A stretch of 64,000 nucleotides of DNA from Nocardia asteroides (GTDB taxonomy: Bacteria; Actinomycetota; Actinomycetes; Mycobacteriales; Mycobacteriaceae): assembly GCF_021183625.1 (NCBI RefSeq), contig NZ_CP089214.1:2232001-2296000 (forward strand), written 5' to 3'. The notes under the pieces were generated by a model. That model saw nothing but the letters and a program-made list of their open reading frames with translations. It did no database searches and was not told where the DNA came from. The translations under genes and the position numbers were made by a program. This document shows positions 1-9,352 of this stretch, piece by piece; within the stretch, counting starts at the first letter, position 1, and each line of letters starts with the position of its first letter.

Positions 1-1866
1 CATGACGGTGGCGTTCGGCACGTCCACCCCGACCTCGACCACGGTGGTGCAGACCAGCACGTCCACGCTGCCCGCGTTGAAGGCCCGCATCACCTCGTCC
101 TTCTCGTCCGCGGGCAGCCTGCCGTGCAGCAGCCCGACCCGGAGCCCGGCCAGCGCACCGCCCCGCAGCTCCTCGTAGACGTCGAGCACCGCCTGCGTGT
201 TCGGCGGCTCCTTCTCGGCGGCCTTCCCCTTCTTCGGCTTCGCGGGGTGTTTCCCACCCTCGCCCCGCCCGTCGTCGTCCCCGATCCGCGAACACACCAC
301 ATACGCCTGCCGCCCGGCCCGAACCTCCTCGGTGATCCGCTCCCAGGCCCGGTGCACCCAGCCGGGGTGCTGCCTGCGCGGCACCACCCTGGAGGCGATG
401 GGCGAGCGGCCGCGGGGCAGCTCGGTGAGCGTGGAGGTCTCCAGGTCGCCGAGCGTGGTCATGGCGATGGTGCGCGGGATCGGGGTCGCGGTCATCACCA
501 GCAGGTGCGGGCTGATGCCGCCCCTGGCCTTGGCGCGCAGCGCGTCCCGCTGCTCGACGCCGAAGCGGTGCTGCTCGTCCACCACCACCATGCCGAGGTC
601 GAAGAACTCCACCGCGTCCTGGATCAGCGCGTGCGTGCCGATCACGATCCCGGCCTCGCCGGTGACCGCGGCCAGCAGCGCCGCCTTGCGCGCCGCGGCA
701 GGCATCGAGCCGGTGAGCAGCACCACCCGGGTGGCGTGCTCGGCCGCGCCGAGCTCACCCGCGGCCGCGAGCTCGCCGAGCATGGCGCGCAGCGAGCGGT
801 GGTGCTGCGCGGCGAGGACCTCGGTGGGGGCGAGCAGGGCGCACTGCTTGCCCGCGTCGACGACCTGCAGCATCGCGTGCAACGCGACGATGGTCTTGCC
901 GGAGCCGACCTCGCCCTGCAGCAGGCGGTGCGTGGGGCGCTCCCGGCCCAGATCGGCGGAGATCTCGTCGATCACCTGCCGCTGCCCGGCGGTCAGCTCG
1001 AAGGGCAGCTTCGCGGCGAAGGCGGCGGCGATGCCGTCCCGGCGCGGCGGGCAGGGGTGCGCGGTGCGGCCCTCGACCTCGTGCCTGCGCTCGGCGAGCA
1101 CCAGCTGCAGCGCCAGCGCCTCGTCGAAGCGCAGCCGGTCCCTGGCGCGGTCGATGTCGGCGCGGTGCTCGGGCAGGTGGATGAGGCGCAGCGCCTCGGT
1201 GATCTCCAGCAGGCCGCGCTCCGCGCGCACCGGCTCGGGCAGCGGGTCGTCCAGCGGGTCGAGCTGCTCGAGCACCTGCCGGACGCAGGCGAGCAGGTCC
1301 CAGCTCTGCACCTTCGCGGTCGCCGGGTAGACCGGGACGAACTCGCGCTCGAAGAACGCGGTGTCGACGCCATCGGCGCCCTGCGCGCTGCGCGCCAGCC
1401 CGGCCAGGTCACCCGCGCCGCGCACGGTGGTCAGGGCGGCGGGCTCGTCCTCCTCCGGCAGGATCAGGTAGCCGGGGTGGTTCAGGCTCCACTGGCCCGG
1501 CCGCCAGTAGTTGACGGTGCCCGACATCATGGCCCGCACCCCCTGCTTCACCGCGTACTTGACCTTGTCGCCGTTGAAGAAGGTGACGTCGACCGGGCGG
1601 CCCGAGCCGGTGTCGAGCGCGACCTTGAGCAGCGAGCCGCGGCGGTTGCGCATGGGCCGCAGGTCGGCCTTGGTGATCCGGCCGATCACGGTGACGTGCG
1701 CGCCGTCCTCCGGCTCCTCCTCGGTGAGCGGCTGGCCCTGGGTGGCGTAGCGCAGCGGGTAGTGCCGGAGCAGGTCCTCCGCCGTCCGCATGTCGAAGGC
1801 GTCGGCCAGCGAATCCGCCGCCTTCACGCCGAGCAGGTGATCGAGCCGATCGCCGAGTGTCGCCAT
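1..1866 (-). CDS. recG: ATP-dependent DNA helicase RecG (3' end outside window)
   Basis: Superfamily 2 helicase that remodels stalled replication forks and branched recombination intermediates. About 622 codons are visible; the C-terminal end runs off the left edge of the window. The N-terminal wedge/OB region comes first. It is followed by a Walker A motif GEVGSGKT near residue 320, the DEQH box (DEQHRFG) near residue 430 and TATPIPRT soon after. These identify RecG rather than PriA or Mfd. ATG at 1866 is the only good start and lies 3 bases after the stop of the DAK2 gene, so the two are almost certainly co-transcribed. This is the same arrangement as Rv2973c-Rv2974c in M. tuberculosis. Confidence 0.96.
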   Translation of the reverse strand, partial: MATLGDRLDHLLGVKAADSLADAFDMRTAEDLLRHYPLRYATQGQPLTEEEPEDGAHVTVIGRITKADLRPMRNRRGSLLKVALDTGSGRPVDVTFFNGDKVKYAVKQGVRAMMSGTVNYWRPGQWSLNHPGYLILPEEDEPAALTTVRGAGDLAGLARSAQGADGVDTAFFEREFVPVYPATAKVQSWDLLACVRQVLEQLDPLDDPLPEPVRAERGLLEITEALRLIHLPEHRADIDRARDRLRFDEALALQLVLAERRHEVEGRTAHPCPPRRDGIAAAFAAKLPFELTAGQRQVIDEISADLGRERPTHRLLQGEVGSGKTIVALHAMLQVVDAGKQCALLAPTEVLAAQHHRSLRAMLGELAAAGELGAAEHATRVVLLTGSMPAAARKAALLAAVTGEAGIVIGTHALIQDAVEFFDLGMVVVDEQHRFGVEQRDALRAKARGGISPHLLVMTATPIPRTIAMTTLGDLETSTLTELPRGRSPIASRVVPRRQHPGWVHRAWERITEEVRAGRQAYVVCSRIGDDDGRGEGGKHPAKPKKGKAAEKEPPNTQAVLDVYEELRGGALAGLRVGLLHGRLPADEKDEVMRAFNAGSVDVLVCTTVVEVGVDVPNATVM

Positions 1867-1869
1867 TGT

Positions 1870-3576
1870 CTACTCCACACCTATCTGCACCAGGTCCTCC
1901 GGCTGCCCGCCGGTGTAGACCGCGACCTCGATTCCGGAGAATCGCTCCTCGATATGCCCGGTCAGCGCGGCGGCCAGCCCGTCCGGGGCCGCCGCGCCCA
2001 TGAGCAGCGTCACCAGCTCGCCACCGAAGGCGAGCATTCGATCCAGCAGCACGATCCCGGCGGTCGCCGGGTCGCGCTCGATCACCACCACGTCCAGCCC
2101 GGCCAGGCCGAGCCCCTCGCCCGGCTCGCAGGTGCCGACCATGGTGAGCGCGCGCTGCCCGGCCACCCGCACCGCCCCCCAGCGGGTGCCCGCCGCCGCC
2201 TCGGACATGGCGAAGGCGTCGTCCACCGCGATCCGGCCGCGGTCGTGCACCGCGAGCGCGGCCATGCCCTGCACCATCGAGCCGCTCGGCAGCAGCAGCA
2301 CGTCGCGATCGGCGTCGCGGGCGGCGATGCCGACGGCGACCAGCTCGTGCGCGGGCAGCGCGCCGTTCGGCAGCACGAGCACCTCGCGGTTCGGCATCCG
2401 GCGGATGGCGCCGAGCAGCTCGCTCGCGGTGATCGTGCCCGCGCCGCCGGGGAGCACGATCGCGCCCGCCGTGCGGAACAGCGCGGCGGCGCCGTCGCCC
2501 GCGGCGACGGCGAGGATGCCGCGGTCGGCGGGGCCGCTGGTGCGCACCGGGGCGTGTGGCCCCACCGCGGTGATCACGAAGCTCTCGATGCGGATGTCGC
2601 GCACGGCGCCCGCCGCCATGCCCGCCTCCACCGCGGCGCCCGCGTCCGCGCAGTGCACGTGCGCGGACCAGGTCTGCTCGCCGTCGCCGACCACGACGAC
2701 GGAGTCGCCCAGCTCGCCGAGCCGATCCCGCAGCTGCTTGACCCTGGTCTCGTCGGTGCCGCTCAGCAGGTACATGACCTCGAAGCAGGGCGCGTGCTTC
2801 GCACCGGGTGCCGGGCCGACGAGGTCGGCGACCGCGCTCCCCGCCCGGCCGGGCGGCGGTGCGCAGGCGGCGGCGCGCGGCGGCTGCCTCGGCAGCGGGT
2901 CGGGCTCGAGGACGTCGAGCGCGGTGGCCGCACCGGGAGCGGGGCGGTAGACGGGGCGGTGCGGCGCGGAGCCGCCGGTCAGCTCGACCAGCGCGTCGAG
3001 CAGGACCAGGAGCCCGCGCGCCCCGGCGTCGACGACCCCCGCCGCGCGCAGCACCCCGAGCTGGTCCGGCGTCTGCCCGAGCGCGTCCGCCGCACCCTCC
3101 GCCGCCGCCACCGCGACCGCGACGGGGGTGTGCTCGGCGCACGCCCTCGCCGCGGCCGCCGCGGCGTCGAGCACGGTGAGGATGGTCCCCTCGACCGGCG
3201 TGCTCAGCGACTCCCGCACCAGCGCCGCCGCCCTGGCCAGCGCGGCCCGCAGCACCGCGGCGTCCACCGGGACCGGCCGGTCGCCCTCCGGCCGCACCGC
3301 GTCCGCGATCCCGCGCAGCACCTGCGACAGGATGATCCCGGAGTTGCCCCGCGCCCCCGCGGTCGCGCCCCTGGCCATGGCCGCCGCGACCGCGTGCACA
3401 TCGGCGCCCGGCGCCCCACCCGCGGCCACCATGGCGGCCCGCATGGTGGCGAGCAGGTTCGTCCCGGTGTCCGCGTCGGCGATGGGAAAGACGTTGAGCG
3501 CGTTGATCTCCGAGCGGGTACGCTCCAATCCGGCGAGGCAGAGCCTGCCCCAGCGCAGCAGCGCGGTACCGTCCAT
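1870..3576 (-). CDS. DAK2 domain protein, YloV/FakA-like fatty acid kinase family
   Basis: The N-terminal domain is a dihydroxyacetone-kinase L (DAK2) fold with the nucleotide/Mg loop ADADTGTNL near residue 30. The C-terminal half resembles the FakA/YloV partner domain. In Firmicutes such proteins phosphorylate fatty acids held by DegV-type FakB carriers, but no DegV gene is in this window, so the substrate here is inferred only from family. An open frame extends up to 3630. I chose ATG 3576 (MDGTALLRW) because homologues begin at this point and the extra 18 residues are Arg/Gly-rich. The gene is read away from rpmB and into recG. Confidence 0.85.
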   Translation of the reverse strand: MDGTALLRWGRLCLAGLERTRSEINALNVFPIADADTGTNLLATMRAAMVAAGGAPGADVHAVAAAMARGATAGARGNSGIILSQVLRGIADAVRPEGDRPVPVDAAVLRAALARAAALVRESLSTPVEGTILTVLDAAAAAARACAEHTPVAVAVAAAEGAADALGQTPDQLGVLRAAGVVDAGARGLLVLLDALVELTGGSAPHRPVYRPAPGAATALDVLEPDPLPRQPPRAAACAPPPGRAGSAVADLVGPAPGAKHAPCFEVMYLLSGTDETRVKQLRDRLGELGDSVVVVGDGEQTWSAHVHCADAGAAVEAGMAAGAVRDIRIESFVITAVGPHAPVRTSGPADRGILAVAAGDGAAALFRTAGAIVLPGGAGTITASELLGAIRRMPNREVLVLPNGALPAHELVAVGIAARDADRDVLLLPSGSMVQGMAALAVHDRGRIAVDDAFAMSEAAAGTRWGAVRVAGQRALTMVGTCEPGEGLGLAGLDVVVIERDPATAGIVLLDRMLAFGGELVTLLMGAAAPDGLAAALTGHIEERFSGIEVAVYTGGQPEDLVQIGVE

Positions 3577-3869
3577 TCCGTCCCGCACTCCGGGCACCAG
3601 CCACCCTCTCCGTCGTCCGTGGACCCCCACCCCGCCGCCGCACGCCAGGTTAGCGGGCCGCGGAGGACCGGCGGGACCCGGTTTGGTGGATCACCGGGGC
3701 TCCCGATACCCTTGCAGGGTTGCCTCGCGCGGCCACCTCGTTCGTTCCCATTCGACGAGCGGTTCGCGCAGGCCGGTACCCCGGGTCCGGCGAGGCAGTG
3801 ACGATACGGTTTCCGGATGTCCCGCGTTCCCCGCGGGCGTCCCCACATGACATGAAGGAGCTCGCGACT

Positions 3870-4061
3870 ATGGCTGCCGTCTGCGACGTCTGCGCCAAGG
3901 GCCCCGGCTTCGGTAAGTCGGTCTCGCACTCGCACCGGCGCACGAACCGTCGCTGGAACCCGAACATCCAGACCGTTCGGGCGCAGGTGGCGCCGGGCAA
4001 CACCCGGCGGATGAACGTCTGCACCTCCTGCCTCAAGGCGGGCAAGGTCGTTCGCGGCTGA
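3870..4061 (+). CDS. rpmB: 50S ribosomal protein L28, zinc-binding (C+) type
   Basis: A 63-residue bL28 protein with CDVC near the N-terminus and CTSC near the C-terminus, that is, two CxxC pairs able to hold one zinc ion. The core residues GNSVSHSH-like and RRWNPN are typical of L28. Actinobacteria often hold a second cysteine-free copy used under zinc limitation; this one is the zinc form. A strong ribosome binding site (GAAGGAG at 3854-3860) lies 9 bases before ATG 3870, which excludes the longer open frame beginning at 3720. It is divergent from the DAK2-recG pair. Confidence 0.96.
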   Translation: MAAVCDVCAKGPGFGKSVSHSHRRTNRRWNPNIQTVRAQVAPGNTRRMNVCTSCLKAGKVVRG

Positions 4062-4139
4062 GTCCGTCCGGCCGAACCGGACTTCGCGCCCCGGCACCCG
4101 CAGGGTGATCCGGGGCGCTGTCGTCGGTGCCGCCCCGTC

Positions 4140-4625
4140 GTGACGATCGTTCCGATGGCGCCCGAGCACGCGCAGGCGGTCACCGACTGCCACGTGTGCT
4201 GCTGGCGCGAGGCGCACGCCGAGCTGCTTCCGCCGCACCTGCTCGACGCGCTGCGCACCGGGCGCGGGGCGAACCGCTGGCGCCGGGTGGCGGGTGACCC
4301 GCTGATCGAGACCCGGGTCGCGCTCGCCGACGACGACGTACTCGGCTTCGCCTCGGTCGGTCCAGCCCGCGATGCCGTCGCGCCGACCGCTCTGGAGCTG
4401 CACGCCCTCTACGTGCGGGCCGCCGAGCACGGCACCGGGCTCGCCGACGCGCTGCTCGACAGCGCCCTGCCCGCCGATGCCCCGTGCACGCTCTGGGTAC
4501 TGGCCGCGAACCCGCGGGCCCGCGGCTTCTACCGGCGGCACGGCTTCCGCGACGACGGCGCGCGCGGCCTCGATCCGTTCGCGTTGCTACCGACCCTCCG
4601 GATGGTCCGCACCGCGCTCGCATAG
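4140..4625 (+). CDS. GNAT-family N-acetyltransferase
   Basis: A 161-residue protein of the GNAT fold, which transfers acetyl from acetyl-CoA to an amine. The central strand ALELHALYVRAAEHGTGLADALLD matches the acetyl-CoA pyrophosphate loop region, here with a weakened R/QxxGxG/A signature (AAEHGTG). It is followed by LWVLAANPRARGFYRRHGF, a very typical motif B ending in the FYRRxGF turn. The start is GTG 4140 without a clear ribosome binding site; ATG 4155 is an alternative. The substrate is not predictable. It ends 10 bases before the next gene, so the two may form a unit. Confidence 0.85.
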   Translation: MTIVPMAPEHAQAVTDCHVCCWREAHAELLPPHLLDALRTGRGANRWRRVAGDPLIETRVALADDDVLGFASVGPARDAVAPTALELHALYVRAAEHGTGLADALLDSALPADAPCTLWVLAANPRARGFYRRHGFRDDGARGLDPFALLPTLRMVRTALA

Positions 4626-4635
4626 GGTGCCAGTC

Positions 4636-5403
4636 ATGTCTTCCGAGTATGTGGAAACCGTCGACGGCGTCCTACAGATCACCATTGCCACTCCCGCGAA
4701 CGGGACTTCCCTCGATTTCACCGGGGTCAACGCGGGCAGCGCCGCGCTGCGCGACCTCGATCCCGGCATCGGCGCCGTGCTGCTGCAGGGCACCGGCGGC
4801 AACTTCTGCGCCGGCGGTGACGTGCGCGGCTTCGCGGCCGCCGCGGATCGCGGCGCGCACATCCACGGGCTCGCCACCGACCTGCACGAGTTCGTCCGGC
4901 TGCTCGACGCCGCGCCGGTGCCGGTCGTCGTCGCGGCGCACGGCTGGGCCGCGGGCGCGGGCATGAGCCTGGTGCTGGCCGGCGATATCGCGCTCGGCGG
5001 GCCGAAGACGAAGCTGCGCCCCGCCTACCCGGGAATCGGGCTCTCGCCGGACGGCGGCATGTCCTGGACGCTGCCGCGGGTCGTCGGGGCGGGCCGGGCC
5101 AAGGAGATTCTGCTCACCGACGCCGTGCTGAGCGCCGACGAGGCCGTGCGCATCGGCATCCTCAGCCGCCTGGTCCCGGACGAGGAGGTGCACAGCGAGG
5201 CCCTCCGCCTCGCCCGCACCCTCGCCGCGGGCCCGCGCTCGGCCTACGCCACCATCAAGTCCCTGCTGCTGAGCTCGCGCACCGCGAGCCTCAGCGACCA
5301 GCTCGACAGCGAGACCGAGGCCATCGCCGCCTCGGCGAACAGCCCCGCGGGGCGCGAGGGTGTGGACGCGTTCGTCGAGAAGCGTCGCCCCAGCTTCTCC
5401 TGA
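4636..5403 (+). CDS. enoyl-CoA hydratase/isomerase family protein
   Basis: A 255-residue crotonase-fold protein. The two oxyanion-hole segments are visible as GGNFCAGGDVRGF and AAGAGMSLVLAGD. The later segment GLSPDGGMSWTLPR carries an aspartate where isomerases of the PaaG/crotonase group place their acid. The glutamate pair of a true hydratase is not obvious, so isomerase or a related activity is as likely as hydration. ATG 4636 begins right after the acetyltransferase stop. It is convergent with the next gene, with only 3 bases between stops. Confidence 0.88.
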   Translation: MSSEYVETVDGVLQITIATPANGTSLDFTGVNAGSAALRDLDPGIGAVLLQGTGGNFCAGGDVRGFAAAADRGAHIHGLATDLHEFVRLLDAAPVPVVVAAHGWAAGAGMSLVLAGDIALGGPKTKLRPAYPGIGLSPDGGMSWTLPRVVGAGRAKEILLTDAVLSADEAVRIGILSRLVPDEEVHSEALRLARTLAAGPRSAYATIKSLLLSSRTASLSDQLDSETEAIAASANSPAGREGVDAFVEKRRPSFS

Positions 5404-5406
5404 CGG

Positions 5407-6267
5407 CTAGCGGGCGATGCCAGCAACGAAGTCGGCGACCGCGTCGGTGAAGGCGTCGTTGTCGTCGCCCGCGGCGGTGTGGGCGGCGTCGCCGATCTCG
5501 GCGAGTTCCGCGTGCGGGACGAGCTCGAGGAAGTTCGCGGCGCCCGCCGCGCTGACGACGTCGGACCGGCCGCCGCGCACCAGCAGCACCGGAATGGTGA
5601 CGGCGCGCGCGGCGGCCTCCATCTGGTCGGTCATGTCGAGCGCGTCCTCGACCCGCCCCGACATCATCGCCGGGTCCCAGTGCCAGTACCAGCGGTCTCC
5701 GCGCTTGCGCAGGTTGCGCAGCAGCCCGGCGGTGCTGCGCGGGCGCGGGCGGTGCGGCAGGTAGGCGGCGACGGCGTCGGCCGCCTCGTCCAGGGTGGCG
5801 AAGCCGTCGGTGTGCTTACCAAGGAAGTCGAGCACCCGCTCGACGCCGGCCGGCTCCGGCCGGACCACGATGTCGACCAGCACCAGCGCCCGGATCAGCT
5901 CGGCGCCGGGCGCGGCGGTGGCGAGCAGCCCGGTGATCCCGCCCATGCTCGCCCCGACCACAACGGCGGGGCTGCCCAGCGTGCGCAGCACGGAGTGCAG
6001 ATCCTCGACCATGCGGTTGCGGCCGTAGTCGCCGTCCGGCGCCCACTCGCTGTCGCCGTGGCCGCGCGCGTCCAGGGTCAGCACGCGCAGCCCGGCGGCG
6101 GCGAGCCGCACCCCGGTGCGCTTCCAGGAGTGCCTGGTCTGGCCGCCGCCGTGCAGGAAGACGACCAGCGGGCCGTCGGCGGGGCCGAACACCTCGCCTG
6201 CCAGCTCCACCCCCGACCCGGGTAGCCGCACGGTCACCGGCTCGGCTATATCGTTCGCAGTACTCAC
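5407..6267 (-). CDS. alpha/beta-fold hydrolase
   Basis: A 286-residue alpha/beta hydrolase. The oxyanion segment HGGGQTRHSW, the nucleophile elbow GASMGG, an acidic position in GGRSDVVS and the C-terminal histidine in DAAHTAAGDDND give a complete Ser-Asp-His set. It resembles epoxide hydrolase/haloperoxidase-type esterases, but the substrate is unknown. An ATG at 6309 would add 14 residues but falls inside the upstream gene's terminator hairpin. GTG 6267 (MSTANDIAEPV) is therefore preferred. Confidence 0.88.
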   Translation of the reverse strand: MSTANDIAEPVTVRLPGSGVELAGEVFGPADGPLVVFLHGGGQTRHSWKRTGVRLAAAGLRVLTLDARGHGDSEWAPDGDYGRNRMVEDLHSVLRTLGSPAVVVGASMGGITGLLATAAPGAELIRALVLVDIVVRPEPAGVERVLDFLGKHTDGFATLDEAADAVAAYLPHRPRPRSTAGLLRNLRKRGDRWYWHWDPAMMSGRVEDALDMTDQMEAAARAVTIPVLLVRGGRSDVVSAAGAANFLELVPHAELAEIGDAAHTAAGDDNDAFTDAVADFVAGIAR

Positions 6268-6277
6268 GAAATGCAGA

Positions 6278-6309
6278 ATGGCACAGGTTCCGACTGGAAC
6301 CTGTGCCAT
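6278..6309 (-). terminator. hairpin terminator of the small secreted protein gene
   Basis: A perfect 14-bp inverted repeat (ATGGCACAGGTTCC, 6278-6291; GGAACCTGTGCCAT, 6296-6309) with a 4-base loop. It begins 16 bases past the stop of the minus-strand gene at 6326. There is no U-tract, as is common for hairpin terminators in high-GC actinobacteria. Confidence 0.7.
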
Positions 6310-6325
6310 CCGGCGAAAACGATCG

Positions 6326-6586
6326 TCAGCAGTCCAGCCGCATCGCGCTGAAAGTGCGCTGGAAGAGGCAGGCGATCTTGGCGTTCACCGACGACGAGAT
6401 CGTCGATGAACCGGTCGAGGTGAACTCCTCACCGATCGGAGCGGGCGCGCTCTCGGTGGCCGCGGGCTGGTAGGGCTCCAGCGGAATCGGGGCAGCGCTC
6501 GCGGTCGCGGCGCCGCCGGTCACGGCTGCGGCGACGGCGAAAGCGGCCGCCGTTCCGCGCCAGGCGCGGACGGAGGGTCGGGTCAT
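6326..6586 (-). CDS. small secreted protein of unknown function
   Basis: An 86-residue protein with a clear Sec signal: Arg-containing n-region (MTRPSVRAWR), hydrophobic Ala/Val core, and an ASA|AP-type signal peptidase I site near residue 32. The mature part is about 54 residues with a Pro/Ala-rich start, a Ser/Thr-rich middle and two cysteines (IACLF and the C-terminal residue) that could form a disulfide. I do not recognise a family. The start is set by a strong GAGGAGAA ribosome binding site about 6 bases upstream. A hairpin terminator follows the stop. Confidence 0.75.
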   Translation of the reverse strand: MTRPSVRAWRGTAAAFAVAAAVTGGAATASAAPIPLEPYQPAATESAPAPIGEEFTSTGSSTISSSVNAKIACLFQRTFSAMRLDC

Positions 6587-6657
6587 GCGGGTTCTCCTCA
6601 CTCGGTTGTGCACGCGCGTGATCTCGCTCGCACGTCGGTCTTTCCTCCGGCGCCCGC

Positions 6658-7338
6658 TCAGGGCAGGCGCCAGTCCACCGGCTCCGCACCGAGTTCGTCG
6701 AGCAGTTCGTTGACGCGCGAGAACGGGCGGGAACCGAAGAAGCCGCGCGACGCCGAGAGCGGCGACGGGTGCGCGGATTCGATGAAGGGCACTTCGCCCT
6801 CGGCCAGCAGCGGCTTCAGCGACGCCGCGTCCTTACCCCAGAGGATCGCCACCAGCGGCTCGTCGCGGCCGACGAGCGCGCGGATGGCCTGCTCGGTGAC
6901 GGCCTCCCAGCCCTTGCCCCGGTGCGAGGCGGGCTGGCCGGGGCTCACCGTGAGCACCCGGTTCAGCATGAGCACGCCCTGGTCGGACCAGGGGCTGAGA
7001 TCGCCGTTGGCCGGGGTCTCGAAGCCGAGGTCCTTGGTGTACTCGGCGAAGATGTTGGCCAGGCTGCGCGGCACCGGCTTGACCTCCGGCGCCACCGAGA
7101 AGCTCAGCCCCATGGCGTGGCCGGGGGTCGGGTACGGGTCCTGCCCGACGATCAGCACGCGGACCGCGGCGAACGGGCGCTGGAAGGCGCGCAGCACGTT
7201 CTCCCCGGCCGGGAGGTAGCCGCGGCCGGCCGCGTTCTCCGCGCGCAGGAACTCGCCCATTTCACTGATCCGGCCCTCGACCGGGGCCAGGGCCTGCGCC
7301 CAGCCCGCATCGATGATGTCCGCCAACGGTTTCGCCAC
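6658..7338 (-). CDS. ung: uracil-DNA glycosylase (family 1)
   Basis: Removes uracil from DNA after cytosine deamination, the first step of base-excision repair, which matters in a GC-rich genome. The 226-residue product has the catalytic water-activating loop [17 protein letters not shown], in the actinobacterial form with Pro-Thr after GQDPY. It also has the Leu-intercalation loop [18 protein letters not shown] near the C-terminus. The frame is open upstream to 7470, but homologues start at (V)[12 protein letters not shown], so GTG 7338 is chosen. thiL lies 10 bases upstream, suggesting a thiL-ung transcript as in M. tuberculosis (Rv2977c-Rv2976c). Confidence 0.96.
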   Translation of the reverse strand: MAKPLADIIDAGWAQALAPVEGRISEMGEFLRAENAAGRGYLPAGENVLRAFQRPFAAVRVLIVGQDPYPTPGHAMGLSFSVAPEVKPVPRSLANIFAEYTKDLGFETPANGDLSPWSDQGVLMLNRVLTVSPGQPASHRGKGWEAVTEQAIRALVGRDEPLVAILWGKDAASLKPLLAEGEVPFIESAHPSPLSASRGFFGSRPFSRVNELLDELGAEPVDWRLP

Positions 7339-7348
7339 GGCCGACAAC

Positions 7349-8590
7349 CTATCGCGGATCACCGACAGGCGGCGACTCCGCCCCGGAGAACGATTCCCAG
7401 CCGCGGGGGCCCGCGTGCCCGGCGCCGTCGACGGTGACGCCGCTGCCTGCGGTGACGCGGCCGATCGCACGCCAGCCCGGCGGGAGTTCGGTCTCCGCCG
7501 GCCAGGTGGCGACGAAGGCGTGGTCCTCGCCGCCGGTCAGGATCCATTGCGCCGCATCGTGTTCCAGTGCGGTCGCGAGTTCGGCGAGGGCGGGGTCGGC
7601 GAGCGCGGCGGAGTCGAGGTCGACGGCGACGCCGGAGGCTTCGGCGATGTGCGCGAGATCGGCGAGCAGGCCGTCGGAGGTGTCGGCCATCGCCGTCGGG
7701 CGCGCGCCCGCCCGCAGGGCGTCGAGCACCGCCGGGTAGGGCGGTCGCGGGGCGCGATGCGCGGCGAGCGCGGCGGTGCGCAGGGCATCGGTCCGCGGGG
7801 CGGTGCCGAGGCCGGCCTCGGGCGCGTCGCCGCCTGCCGCCCGCGCGCCCCGGCCATCCCCCGCGCCGACTATCGGCGCGGCCCGGCCTGCGCCGGTCGC
7901 GAAGATGTTCGGGGTCGCACCCGCTTCGGCAGCCCACCCACCCGGGCCGACACGCGGTGACGCGGGTGTCTCCGCGAGCAGGATGTCCAACCCGGCGGCC
8001 GACCACCCCAACCGCCCGGCCACCGCCACCACGTCCCCGGCCCGCGAGCCGGAGCGCAGCACCGGAGCGCGACCCTCGAGATCGCCGAAGGCGGTCACCG
8101 AGATCACCAGCTCCGGGCTGCGCACCAGATCACCGCCTGCGATGGAGGCGCCGCAGGCGCGCCCCGCCTCGGCCCACATCCCGGCGGTGAGGCCGTCGAT
8201 CACCGCGACCGGCGTCTCGCCGGGGCAGCCGAGCGCGACGACGAAGGCGGTCGGCACCGCGCCCATGGCGACCACGTCGGCGGCGTTCTGCGCGATCGCC
8301 TTGCGGCCGATCTCCGCAGGCGCCGACCAGTCCAGTCGGAAGTGCCGGTTCTGCACCAGCATGTCGGTGGTGACCGCCAGCCTGCCGTCCGGCGCGGCGA
8401 GCACGGCGGCGTCGTCACCGGGGCCGAGCAGGACGCCGGGCGCCTGCGCGCGGCCCGCGTTGATCCGCGCGATGAGCGCGAATTCGCCCAGTTCGCGTAC
8501 GGTCGCGGTGCTGTCGTCGGCGCCGATGACCCCTCCTCGCCGTCCCGGTCGGAAACGCCCCGACGGTACCCTGGGCGGGCCCGCGCACAC
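7349..8590 (-). CDS. thiL: thiamine-monophosphate kinase ThiL
   Basis: Phosphorylates thiamine monophosphate to the active cofactor thiamine diphosphate. It has the PurM/ThiL-fold signatures: [10 protein letters not shown] near the N-terminus, DMLVQNRHF, a Gly/Asp-rich [11 protein letters not shown] segment, the [11 protein letters not shown] loop and the C-terminal [13 protein letters not shown]. The start is unclear. A strong GAGGAGG (comp. 8532-8538) precedes GTC-ATC-GGC, where no canonical start codon exists in frame. The nearest canonical codon is GTG 8590, given here, but it lacks a ribosome binding site and lies only 36 bases from the divergent gene. Translation may really begin at ATC 8527. 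Confidence 0.9.
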   Translation of the reverse strand: MCAGPPRVPSGRFRPGRRGGVIGADDSTATVRELGEFALIARINAGRAQAPGVLLGPGDDAAVLAAPDGRLAVTTDMLVQNRHFRLDWSAPAEIGRKAIAQNAADVVAMGAVPTAFVVALGCPGETPVAVIDGLTAGMWAEAGRACGASIAGGDLVRSPELVISVTAFGDLEGRAPVLRSGSRAGDVVAVAGRLGWSAAGLDILLAETPASPRVGPGGWAAEAGATPNIFATGAGRAAPIVGAGDGRGARAAGGDAPEAGLGTAPRTDALRTAALAAHRAPRPPYPAVLDALRAGARPTAMADTSDGLLADLAHIAEASGVAVDLDSAALADPALAELATALEHDAAQWILTGGEDHAFVATWPAETELPPGWRAIGRVTAGSGVTVDGAGHAGPRGWESFSGAESPPVGDPR

Positions 8591-8626
8591 CGCGCCGGGC
8601 CGGACGACCAGGAGGGAGCGGTTGGC

Positions 8627-9352
8627 ATGGCCGCCGACGCGCCGGATCGGAACGAGGGCGAGCACCCGGCAGGCAAGCCCGACCATGGCCTCGGCGAGCG
8701 CGAGGCCGAGACGCAGGCCCCGGAGGACAGCGAACCGACCGCCCCCGGACGCAGCCCGGCCGAGCACGGGGACGCCCCGGCCGACGGCGACACAACGCCC
8801 GCCACCGCGAACCCGCGCCCCTATCCCCCGGCCCTGATCGCCACCGCCGTCGCGCTCCCGGTGATGCTGATCGTCGGCATCCTGGTCGCCGCCTTCATCG
8901 CTGCCCGCGCCCCGGTCGAGCGCGAGCCGATCGCCCTCGGCCCGGTCCCCGCCCCGCAGGCCGATGGCCCCGCCTGCACCGCCCTGCTCCCGGCGCTCCC
9001 GGACGACATCGACGACTACCGCCGCGCCGAGCTGGTCGCCCCGGCCCCGCCGGGCACCCGCGCCTGGCAGCGCGACGACCCGGCCACCGAGCCGATCGTG
9101 CTCCGCTGCGGCCTCGACCGCCCCCTCGAGTTCAACCGCGCCTCGGCGCTGCAGATCGTGAACAACGTGCAGTGGTTCGAGATCCGCGACCCCGCGGCCG
9201 CGGGCAGCACCTGGTTCGCGGTCGACCGCGAGACCTACCTCGGCTTCACCGTGCCGGACGGCTCCGGCCCGACCCCGCTGCAGGCGGTCTCGGACGCGAT
9301 CACCGCCACCATGCCGGAGCGCCCGCTCGACCCGAACCCGCTGCCGAACTAG
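8627..9352 (+). CDS. DUF3515 family membrane protein
   Basis: A 241-residue protein with a charged, Pro/Glu-rich cytoplasmic N-terminus (about 65 residues) and one membrane helix ([23 protein letters not shown]). The extracytoplasmic domain has paired cysteines (PACTALL and LRCGL). DUF3515 proteins occupy this place between thiL and ddl in mycobacteria (Rv2980), and their function is unknown. The neighbourhood suggests a link to the cell envelope. AGGAGGGAGC lies just before ATG 8627. The stop overlaps the ddl stop tail-to-tail in a shared CTAG. Confidence 0.85.
   Translation: MAADAPDRNEGEHPAGKPDHGLGEREAETQAPEDSEPTAPGRSPAEHGDAPADGDTTPATANPRPYPPALIATAVALPVMLIVGILVAAFIAARAPVEREPIALGPVPAPQADGPACTALLPALPDDIDDYRRAELVAPAPPGTRAWQRDDPATEPIVLRCGLDRPLEFNRASALQIVNNVQWFEIRDPAAAGSTWFAVDRETYLGFTVPDGSGPTPLQAVSDAITATMPERPLDPNPLPN

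Noticed and set aside
124..3801. 1225-codon plus-strand open frame
   Set aside because: It is antisense to recG and the DAK2 gene, has no domains and shows the composition expected of the reverse frame in 70% G+C DNA.
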